DNA of 5,142 nt from Desulfobacterales bacterium (GTDB taxonomy: Bacteria > Desulfobacterota > Desulfobacteria > Desulfobacterales > ETH-SRB1), in assembly GCA_030669465.1 (NCBI GenBank), contig DAOVDN010000110.1:1-5142 (forward strand), written 5' to 3'. The stretch's first letter is position 1. Every line of letters starts with the position of its first letter. Below the pieces are notes generated by a model. That model searched no databases, was not told the origin of the DNA, and saw only the letters and a program-made list of their open reading frames with translations. Position numbers and translations under genes: made by a program. Positions 1-4,780 of the stretch are shown one piece after another.

Positions 1-57
1 AAGGTAAAGCGTTTTATTGCAGAGACCCGCAGAGCTGAACAAGTTATTGAAAAGTAA
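1..57 (+). CDS. C-terminal end of an unidentified protein (5' truncated by window edge)
   Basis: Frame 1 is open from the window edge to a TAA at 55-57 and encodes 18 residues, KVKRFIAETRRAEQVIEK. The other two forward frames close quickly. The peptide is charged and would suit an amphipathic C-terminal helix. I do not recognise the protein; eighteen residues are too few to assign a family. It reads in the same direction as efp and could be co-transcribed with it, but 312 bases of mostly repeat DNA separate the two. That this is truly coding is an inference from the open frame and plausible composition only. Confidence 0.45.
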   Translation, partial: KVKRFIAETRRAEQVIEK

Positions 58-79
58 GGCGGCAAAATATACCTTCAGC

Positions 80-357
80 AACGAGAAGCTCAAAGCTCAA
101 AGCTCAAAGCAAAAGAAGCTCAAAGCAAAAGAAGCTCAAAGCTGAAAGCTCAAAGCTGAAAACCAGCAACCAGCAATGAGAAGCTCAAAGCTGAAAGCTG
201 AAAGCTGAAAGCTAACAACCAGCAACGAGCAACTAGTAACGAGTAACCAGAAAACCAGAAACGAGTAACCAGCAACCAGAAACGAGTAACCAGAAACGAG
301 CAACTAGTAACGAGTAACCAGAAACGAGCAACGAGCAACCAGCAACCAGCAACGAGG
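80..357. repeat. Degenerate heptanucleotide tandem array (about 39 units)
   Basis: The stretch divides almost completely into 7-bp units kept in one phase, with only two 9-bp units (108-116 and 124-132) and one extra base (252). Two unit families occur: AGCTSAA (mostly 87-160 and 182-209) and AACNAGN (mostly 161-174 and 217-357). In the second family the variation is almost confined to unit positions 4 (C, G or T) and 7 (A, C, G or T). A 28-bp block of four units is repeated exactly at 224-251 and 295-322. The array fills nearly all of the 312-base gap between the upstream gene and efp; I see no convincing promoter or gene in that gap. Heptanucleotide STRR arrays in heterocystous cyanobacteria are a known analogue, but I cannot tell whether these are related. 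Confidence 0.93.
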
Positions 358-358
358 A
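354..358 (+). promoter_or_regulatory. efp ribosome binding site inside the last heptad unit
   Basis: GAGGA at 354-358 lies 11 bases before the efp ATG. It is made by the final repeat unit, AACGAGG (351-357), the only unit of the AACNAGN family that ends in G. This supports the start at 370; the second ATG, at 374, is out of frame. Confidence 0.7.
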
Positions 359-369
359 ATTATAAACAT

Positions 370-933
370 ATGTATGAAAGTGGTGATCTGAGAAAAGGTC
401 TTAAAATCGAGATTGATGGAGACCCTTATGTGATTGTGGAGTTTAATTTTACCAAACCGGGAAAGGGTAAGTCGTATTATAAATGCAAGCTAAAAAACAT
501 GATGACAGGTGCTCAATTTGATCGAACATTTAGATCCAATGAGAAATTCAAAGAAGCAAACCTGGAAGAGCGTGAAATGGAATATCTGTATTCAGACAGC
601 GGCAATTATTGTTTTATGGATACATCTACCTATGACCAGGAATTTCTTCCCGAAGATCAGGTTGGTGAGTTAAGGAAATTTTTAAAGGAAAATACTGTTT
701 GCAATGTTCTTTTTTTCGAAAATAGACCGATCGGTATCTCGCTGCCTAATTTCGTTAATTTGAGGATTGTCAAAGCTGATCCCTGGGTAAAGGGTGATAC
801 AGCCGCCGGCAGTACAAAGCCTGCAACGCTTGAAACAGGTTATGTTGTACAGGTTCCCCCTTTTGTTGAAGAAGGTGAGCTTATACGGATTGATACCAGA
901 ACAGGTGAATATGTGGAGCGCGTGAAGGATTGA
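370..933 (+). CDS. efp: Elongation factor P
   Basis: Cytosolic translation factor that binds between the ribosomal P and E sites and promotes peptide bond formation at polyproline stretches. The 187-residue product matches the family's usual length and aligns end to end with E. coli EF-P from memory: an N-terminal KOW-like domain (about 1-64, with GLKIEIDGDPY), then two OB-fold domains (about 65-128 and 129-187) with the conserved PNFVNLRIV, GDTA, KPATLETG and closing DTRTGEYVERVK segments. The tip loop is KPGKG, with Lys32 equivalent to E. coli Lys34, the residue that EpmA/EpmB beta-lysylate in many bacteria. The modification itself cannot be read here, and no modification gene is in the window. 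Start is supported by GAGGA 11 bases upstream. The TGA stop lies in the first ATTGAAG repeat, so the final Asp-stop (GAT TGA) is partly made by repeat DNA. Confidence 0.98.
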   Translation: MYESGDLRKGLKIEIDGDPYVIVEFNFTKPGKGKSYYKCKLKNMMTGAQFDRTFRSNEKFKEANLEEREMEYLYSDSGNYCFMDTSTYDQEFLPEDQVGELRKFLKENTVCNVLFFENRPIGISLPNFVNLRIVKADPWVKGDTAAGSTKPATLETGYVVQVPPFVEEGELIRIDTRTGEYVERVKD

Positions 934-986
934 AGATTGAAGACCAGGACAATTGAAGATTGAATATTGAAGATTGAAGATTGAAG
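929..986 (+). repeat. ATTGAAG tandem array at the efp stop codon
   Basis: Seven 7-bp units are present: 929-935, 936-942, then a 9-base interruption (943-951), then 952-958, 959-965 (variant ATTGAAT), 966-972, 973-979 and 980-986. The first unit contains the efp TGA (931-933) and the array starts exactly there. Because 7 is not a multiple of 3, the array presents TGA in all three forward frames within 21 bases. The last three units are the exact reverse complement of 1153-1173. Confidence 0.95.
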
Positions 987-1003
987 GAATTCTGTCAATT
1001 TTA

Positions 1004-1027
1004 ATCCACAGATTACACAGATTTTCG
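1004..1027 (+). repeat. ACACAGATT-type intergenic repeat
   Basis: The segment reads ATCCACAGATTACACAG followed by ATTTTCG, an internally repeated CACAGATT/ACACAGATT motif. From memory, closely similar strings recur in intergenic DNA of many unrelated bacteria; I could not check this. GATTTTC at 1020-1026 pairs with GAAAATC at 1074-1080, extendable with G-U pairs, enclosing the hairpin at 1050-1063. No function is assigned. Confidence 0.55.
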
Positions 1028-1049
1028 TGAGTTATTGGGTTAAATTCCC

Positions 1050-1063
1050 CGAAGCTTGCTTCG
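1050..1063. repeat. Perfect hairpin CGAAGC-TT-GCTTCG
   Basis: A 6-bp perfect stem with a 2-base loop (or 5 bp with 4 bases). It sits between two convergent genes and is followed on the plus strand by TTT, so it could act as a weak intrinsic terminator for efp, but the T-run is too short to call it one. The same core (CCCCGAAGCTTGCT) recurs 45 bases downstream at 1093-1106. Confidence 0.6.
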
Positions 1064-1090
1064 TTTAGATTGTGAAAATCAGATGAGCGA

Positions 1091-1114
1091 TACCCCGAAG
1101 CTTGCTGCGAGGTA
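1091..1114. repeat. Imperfect hairpin sharing the CCCCGAAGCTTGCT core
   Basis: TACCCCGAAGC at 1091-1101 pairs with GCTGCGAGGTA at 1104-1114 at 9 of 11 positions around a 2-base loop. It repeats the core of the 1050-1063 hairpin, which suggests a REP-like palindromic family. Further right, GAGCGAAGCGATTCC (1132-1146) carries another related CGAAGC word. A terminator role for the convergent genes is possible but unproven. Confidence 0.6.
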
Positions 1115-1152
1115 GTTAATTTAAAATGATAGAGCGAAGCGATTCCACAAAT

Positions 1153-1173
1153 CTTCAATCTTCAATCTTCAAT
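1153..1173 (-). repeat. ATTGAAG tandem array at the stop codon of the distal CNNM gene
   Basis: Three exact units, CTTCAAT on the plus strand and ATTGAAG on the minus strand. The outermost unit (1167-1173) contains the TGA (1171-1169) of the leftward gene. It is inverted relative to the array at 929-986 and could form a 21-bp perfect stem with 966-986. Confidence 0.93.
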
Positions 1174-2407
1174 CCAAGGTCTCTACAATGATCTCATGGA
1201 TTGATCTTTTGTCAGATAATCCGATGGTAAATTTTATGTTCCTGTATATGAATGTTTCTCCCTTTTGCGGTATTTTTCCCATGCGCTTTAGCAGGAAACC
1301 TCCAATGGTTTCGTAATCTTCTTTTGGAAGATTTAATTCCAGACGCTCATTGATCTCTTCGATCTCCGTCCTGGCATTTACCAGGAACCGGTTTTTGCCG
1401 ATTCTGACAGGGTGTTTTACTTCGTGATCGTATTCATCTCGGATTTCTCCTACAACTTCTTCAAGAATATCCTCAATCGTAATGATCCCTACACTTCCGC
1501 CATATTCGTCAACAACAATTGCAATGGAGTTGCGTGTTTTCTGAAATGAAACCAGAAGATCATCCGCTCTTTTAAGCTCCGGCACAAATGGCGCTTCCCT
1601 TATAAATCGCCCGATTTCTTCCCGGCTGTCGGAAAGGCCGAGCAGATCAGGGGCATATATTACGCCGATAACGTTGTCAATTCTCTCTTTGAATACAGGC
1701 AGCCTTGAATAACCGGTTCGACCGATTGTTTTTACGGCATCCTTTACCGTGGCGGTATCCGATATAGCAGTAACATTAATTAAAGGAACCATGACATCGG
1801 CAATATCGGATTTTGCAAGATGAAAAACCCTGTGTATGAGCTTCTTTTCTTTTCTTTTCAGATCACTCTCTTTGCCGGTGATATTTAATATCAAAGCGAG
1901 TTCCTCTCTGGTTGCAAATGGGTGTTTTTCTAAGCTTTTTCTCCCTGCACGCCTGTAAAAGAGTTTGCTGGTCCAGAAAATCAGAAATGTAACAGGTGAG
2001 ATAATACGGGAGACTATCCATAGTATACGGGCGATTTTGGGCGCTATTTCCGTTGCTTTTTGCTGGAATATTGTTCTTGGAATTATTTCGCCGAATATCA
2101 AGAGGAAAGGAGAGATAATAATGATTGTTAAAAGCTCGTCATATCTTTCAAAAATAGATCCAAACCATGCTGCCGCTACAACAGAAGAGATTATCACGAA
2201 CATATTTGTTCCGGTACTGGTTGTTGCCAGAAACCATTGTGGATTATCGATCATCTCCAATGCACGCCTGGCCCCACTTGAACCCTTTGCAACCTTTCGC
2301 TTGAGCCTGAGCCTGTTTGAAGATACAAGGACCATCTCAGAGCCGGAAAAGAAGGCCTGTGCCAGTATGCAAAAGCATATTACAAGTATGTTCAGCCCTG
2401 TATTCAC
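1169..2407 (-). CDS. DUF21/CBS/CorC_HlyC membrane protein (CNNM/CorC family, distal gene of pair)
   Basis: A 412-residue inner-membrane protein of full family length. The N-terminal DUF21 domain (about 1-180) has four hydrophobic segments (near 5-28, 66-88, 92-114, 126-150) and the conserved FFSGSE (19-24), GTN (66-68) and GEIIPRT (106-112) stretches. A cytoplasmic CBS pair follows (about 200-262 and 268-326), with GYSRLPVF in the first and [20 protein letters not shown] in the second. A CorC_HlyC domain closes the protein (about 333-411, with [20 protein letters not shown]). The family includes Mg2+/Co2+ efflux proteins and is often mislabelled hemolysin; the substrate here is inferred. The start is GTG, overlapping the upstream stop by 4 bases (GTGA), with GGGAG 5 bases before it, which implies translational coupling. 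The TGA stop lies inside an ATTGAAG repeat. Confidence 0.93.
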   Translation of the reverse strand: MNTGLNILVICFCILAQAFFSGSEMVLVSSNRLRLKRKVAKGSSGARRALEMIDNPQWFLATTSTGTNMFVIISSVVAAAWFGSIFERYDELLTIIIISPFLLIFGEIIPRTIFQQKATEIAPKIARILWIVSRIISPVTFLIFWTSKLFYRRAGRKSLEKHPFATREELALILNITGKESDLKRKEKKLIHRVFHLAKSDIADVMVPLINVTAISDTATVKDAVKTIGRTGYSRLPVFKERIDNVIGVIYAPDLLGLSDSREEIGRFIREAPFVPELKRADDLLVSFQKTRNSIAIVVDEYGGSVGIITIEDILEEVVGEIRDEYDHEVKHPVRIGKNRFLVNARTEIEEINERLELNLPKEDYETIGGFLLKRMGKIPQKGETFIYRNIKFTIGLSDKRSIHEIIVETLD

Positions 2408-3417
2408 ATTCGCTCCCGGTCATGTTCGTCGTAGATTTCACCAAACAGCTCTTCTAAAAGATCTTCCATTGTGACAAGTCCGGAAACTTTGCCCTCTTTA
2501 TTCATACATACGGCCATATGTATGCGCCTCTGCTTCAACGCATAAAAGAGTTCATCAACCTTTTCAGTATCTGGTACAAAATAAGGCTTTCTGCATATAC
2601 CTGGCAGAAGTTTTGCCTTGCCGCTCAATTTTTTAGTATCAACTTTAAGCAGATCCTTTGCGTAAAGAATGCCCACTATATTATCGGCGCTTTCTCTGTA
2701 AACAGGAATTCTGGAATGTTTCTGTTTTACGGAATTTATTATTTCGGACGCTTCAATGTCATCAGGCAGACAGAACATCTTTTCTAAAGGGATCATGATT
2801 TCAAAGACATGAGTATCACTAAATTCGAAAACATTATGTATAAGATCCCTCTCAACACTTTTTAATTCACCTTCCTTATGGCTTAAGTCTACCATATAGC
2901 GAAAATCATCCTCCATGATTGTAGAGGGGGCTTTTTGTTTTTCAAAGCCTAATAATTTTATGATGAAATCCGAGACCTTATTGAAAATCAACCGCATTGG
3001 CGCAACCAATTTTGCAAATAAATAAATAGGCCTGGATACAAAAGGCGCAATCCGCTCATTGTGAGTTATGGCCAGGGTCTTCGGGATGACCTCGGCAAAT
3101 ATCAGGGTTAAGGGTGTCATGATCGCCACGGTAGCCCATTTGCCATGTTCACCAAAAAGCGATACAAAAAAATAAGTAGCGACAACAGAGGCAGCGATAT
3201 TTACCATATCGTTGCCAACGAGTATTGTTACAATAAGTCTTCTTGGCCGCATAAGAAGCTTGTCTATAAGAGCGGCCTTTCCGGTTTCTCTTTTTCTTAT
3301 ACGTTCACGTTGAATAAGCGAAAGAGAAAAGAGAGCTGTTTCCGAACCTGAAAAGAAACCGGAAAATATAAGCAGAAAGAATATTATTCCTGCCTTAAAG
3401 ATTAGTGGGATTTCCAA
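2404..3417 (-). CDS. DUF21/CBS membrane protein lacking the CorC_HlyC domain (CNNM family, proximal gene of pair)
   Basis: A 337-residue paralogue of the next gene. DUF21 (about 1-185) has hydrophobic segments near 7-30, 62-86, 95-117 and 125-155 and the motifs FFSGSETALFSL (21-32), VGND (67-70) and AEVIPKTLA (108-116). The CBS pair follows (about 205-260 and 272-330). The second CBS has NKEGKVSGLVTMEDLLEE where the paralogue has the usual DEYGG stretch, so its nucleotide site may differ. The protein stops at [11 protein letters not shown], just after CBS2, and so lacks the roughly 80-residue CorC_HlyC domain. A frameshift is not the cause, because the next gene starts with its own DUF21. The start is TTG: an in-frame TAG two codons upstream excludes anything longer, and AGG stands 9 bases before it. 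It probably forms an operon, and perhaps a heteromer, with the distal gene. Confidence 0.92.
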   Translation of the reverse strand: MEIPLIFKAGIIFFLLIFSGFFSGSETALFSLSLIQRERIRKRETGKAALIDKLLMRPRRLIVTILVGNDMVNIAASVVATYFFVSLFGEHGKWATVAIMTPLTLIFAEVIPKTLAITHNERIAPFVSRPIYLFAKLVAPMRLIFNKVSDFIIKLLGFEKQKAPSTIMEDDFRYMVDLSHKEGELKSVERDLIHNVFEFSDTHVFEIMIPLEKMFCLPDDIEASEIINSVKQKHSRIPVYRESADNIVGILYAKDLLKVDTKKLSGKAKLLPGICRKPYFVPDTEKVDELFYALKQRRIHMAVCMNKEGKVSGLVTMEDLLEELFGEIYDEHDRERM

Positions 3418-3477
3418 GATGTGCTACCTGTGTGTAATATTTTAGCCTTTTGAAAAAACGGCCCTTCAATGATATTA

Positions 3478-3501
3478 AACCTAAATCGCTCAACTTAGGT
3501 T
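3478..3501. repeat. Small inverted repeat in the CNNM leader
   Basis: AACCTAA (3478-3484) and TTAGGTT (3495-3501) form a 7-bp stem around 10 bases. It lies in the predicted 5' leader between the promoter at 3532-3559 and the TTG start. A second 7-bp stem, AATAAGC (3507-3513) with GCTTATT (3528-3534), overlaps the -10 region. Either could be a regulator site or leader structure; no ligand class is recognised. Confidence 0.35.
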
Positions 3502-3531
3502 AAAATAATAAGCTTTTTGTCCTTAATGCTT

Positions 3532-3559
3532 ATTGTACAGCAGATTTTTATTTTTTCAA
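3532..3559 (-). promoter_or_regulatory. Sigma-70-type promoter for the CNNM gene pair
   Basis: On the minus strand, TTGAAA (3559-3554) and TACAAT (3537-3532) are separated by 16 bases. Each hexamer matches the housekeeping consensus at 5 of 6 positions. It points left into the CNNM pair; transcription would begin near 3525, giving a leader of roughly 110 bases. The 204-base gap after mqnA also suits a separate promoter. It was predicted by eye and not tested. Confidence 0.5.
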
Positions 3560-3621
3560 GCAGATGGTTGGGGGTTTGTAGAATTAGATGGAAAAACAAA
3601 GAGGTATAAAATTTGGGATTG

Positions 3622-4488
3622 CTATAAAATGAGACCTTTGAAAAAAGAGAACTCTACTTTTTCAGGAAAGATTTTTTCCTTGCAGAGTTTATCAAAAAAG
3701 GTTTCAAGGCCATTTATCTGTAATGGACCGAGGTCGTAGCAGAGTTTATTATAATATTTTCTGCAAATATCAATATCAAGCCCGAGCTTTGCTGAAGCTG
3801 ATGCAGCGATTTGCTCGATATTTTGACTTCCTTGCTTTTTTGAACTAAGAAAAAGATCTATTATGGATGATACAGCTTCCGGTCTTTTGCCGGCAAAAGA
3901 TTTTCGTACTGCCCACACGGCAAAAACAAATGGAAGACCGGTCAATTCCTTCCACATATCTCCAAGATCCAGCAGATGATCAAAGTGCATGCCCCATTTT
4001 TCTTTAAGAGCCGCATCGCCGATAACAAGGGCCGCGCCGGCATTTTTTTGTATATCTTCGGGGCGATGGATCGTTCCTCTTTCAAAGAGCGGTTTTACCT
4101 TTTTTAAGGCAAAGAAAAGCCTTAAAAGATCTACAGCAGCTTCGGATGCATCAGTTAAAATCACCTTTTTATCTTTTAGTTTATCAAAAGGATATTTGCT
4201 GGCAAGGATAACAGACATGACTTTTCCAAAACATGCAATTGAAAGGTCCGGCAACAGCAGCCATTCATTCCTGTGTCGTGCATAAGCAACAGATGAGACA
4301 GGGCTTATATCAAGCTCGCCTCTTGCCATCATGTTATTCAAGACCGATGGCGGCGCATTGACTATCTTGAGCCACGCTGGTTTTAAACCATTCTCAAACC
4401 CATAATATACAGGGGCGACATTCATGTAAGATATTCGTCCAACCCTGACAGAAGGTTCTCCGGAGTTTTTCTCAAATCTGCTTTTCAT
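3622..4488 (-). CDS. mqnA: Chorismate dehydratase, futalosine menaquinone pathway
   Basis: Converts chorismate to 3-[(1-carboxyvinyl)oxy]benzoate, the committed step of menaquinone synthesis via futalosine, in the cytosol. The 288-residue product has the expected length of the family, a periplasmic-binding-protein-like fold, and its signature segments: VGRISYMNVAPVYYG (16-30), ARGELDISPVSSVAYA (55-70), DASEAAVDLLRL (113-124), LVIGDAAL (154-161), DLGDMWKELTGLPFVFAVW (174-192) and a C-terminal YDLGPLQINGLETF (251-264). The start at 4488 is the only ATG giving the full signature, but no Shine-Dalgarno precedes it: the upstream bases are an AT-rich run that leads straight into the repeat element. 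The partner pathway gene mqnX lies upstream on the same strand, so the two were probably one transcription unit before the element arose. MqnE, MqnB and MqnC are not in the window. Confidence 0.95.
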   Translation of the reverse strand: MKSRFEKNSGEPSVRVGRISYMNVAPVYYGFENGLKPAWLKIVNAPPSVLNNMMARGELDISPVSSVAYARHRNEWLLLPDLSIACFGKVMSVILASKYPFDKLKDKKVILTDASEAAVDLLRLFFALKKVKPLFERGTIHRPEDIQKNAGAALVIGDAALKEKWGMHFDHLLDLGDMWKELTGLPFVFAVWAVRKSFAGKRPEAVSSIIDLFLSSKKQGSQNIEQIAASASAKLGLDIDICRKYYNKLCYDLGPLQINGLETFFDKLCKEKIFPEKVEFSFFKGLIL

Positions 4489-4498
4489 GTTATATATT

Positions 4499-4540
4499 AA
4501 AGTGCCTAAAGTATATTAAAGTGCCTAAAGTGCCTAAAGT
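4499..4540 (+). repeat. AAAGTGCCT direct repeats, left edge of palindromic element
   Basis: Units are AAAGTGCCT at 4499-4507, a 10-bp variant AAAGTATATT at 4508-4517, and AAAGTGCCT at 4518-4526 and 4527-4535, then a partial AAAGT. The array begins 10 bases upstream of the mqnA start codon. It is the inverted counterpart of the array at 4737-4780. Confidence 0.88.
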
Positions 4541-4651
4541 TATGGTACGCCTTCGGCGTGCTAATTTTAAAGTTATAAGTGCTTTTAAGCCAGTATGTCC
4601 GGTCTGGGCCAGGGTTAAGGAAAATTCATTCATCTTATATGGGTTTGTTTA

Positions 4652-4667
4652 TGCCATCAACGTGCCA
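4652..4667 (-). promoter_or_regulatory. Candidate sigma-54 (RpoN) promoter directed at mqnA
   Basis: The minus strand reads TGGCACGTTGATGGCA. Against the -24/-12 consensus TGGCACG-N4-TTGCA it matches 11 of 12 specified bases, with the invariant GG (4666-4665) and GC (4654-4653) at correct spacing. Transcription would start near 4641, about 150 bases before the mqnA ATG. It sits in the core of the palindromic element. A chance match of this quality somewhere in a window this size is possible at roughly the percent level. Confidence 0.4.
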
Positions 4668-4736
4668 GCAAAAAAAGGAGTTTGCAGAGCCCAGTGGCAT
4701 TGGGTTATCAATTAGCACGCCGAAGGCGTACCACAA

Positions 4737-4780
4737 ACTTTAGGCACTTTAGCTCACTTTAGGCACTTTAGCTCACTTTG
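4737..4780 (-). repeat. 19-bp direct repeats, right edge of palindromic element, containing the mqnX stop
   Basis: Two exact 19-bp copies (plus strand ACTTTAGGCACTTTAGCTC, 4737-4755 and 4756-4774) are followed by a partial third copy. On the minus strand the units read as AAAGTGAGC and TAAAGTGCC words. The TAA that ends mqnX (4770-4768) lies in this array, so its last residues (Lys-Val-Ser) are repeat-encoded. Confidence 0.92.

Larger units (their letters stand above)
4499..4780. repeat. Composite imperfect palindromic element between mqnX and mqnA
   Basis: A 24-bp perfect inverted repeat (4543-4566 with 4710-4733) is flanked on the outside by AAAGTGCCT-type tandem repeats in inverted orientation, so arms of about 70 bases match imperfectly. 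Each 24-bp arm also contains its own hairpin, GTACGCC-TTC-GGCGTGC, so single-arm hairpins and a whole-element cruciform compete. The 143-base core (4567-4709) has further weak inverted pairing, for example CTGGGC (4604-4609) with GCCCAG (4689-4694). No transposase, target-site duplication or recognisable coding region was seen. It could be a MITE-like or REP/BIME-like repeat; its family and copy number cannot be told from one copy. Confidence 0.85.

Noticed and set aside
150..338. 62-codon minus-strand open frame through the heptad array
   Set aside because: The frame is open only because the 7-bp units lack stops on that strand. The product is a low-complexity Leu/Phe/Trp/Ser repeat with no ribosome site.
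80..357. Possible CRISPR-like array
   Set aside because: The units are contiguous 7-mers without spacers, and there are no cas genes.
993..998. TTGACA on the minus strand as a promoter -35 box
   Set aside because: There is no acceptable -10 at 16-18 bases, and it would fire antisense into efp.
1001..1010. DnaA-box-like TTAATCCACA
   Set aside because: It has an extra base against TTATCCACA and no second box or origin context; it belongs to the ACACAGATT repeat segment.
682..1158. 158-codon minus-strand open frame
   Set aside because: It is antisense to the 3' part of efp and runs through hairpin and repeat DNA. The product matches no family I recognise.
1965..2474. 169-codon plus-strand open frame
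   Set aside because: It is a shadow of the two well-supported CNNM genes on the opposite strand.
4671..4677. T-run on the minus strand as an intrinsic terminator of mqnX
   Set aside because: The T-run is clear but only a 4-bp CCCA/TGGG stem stands upstream of it, and at a poor distance. The strong hairpin at 4714-4731 is too far from the T-run.
4521..4715. 64-codon plus-strand open frame inside the palindromic element
   Set aside because: Its putative start is in the tandem repeat and its end is in the inverted arm. It has no ribosome site or recognisable domain, and the region is better explained as repeat DNA.
4499..4780. Classical transposon or MITE with target-site duplication
   Set aside because: No flanking direct duplication is visible and the ends are tandem arrays rather than defined terminal inverted repeats, so only a neutral repeat-element call is justified.
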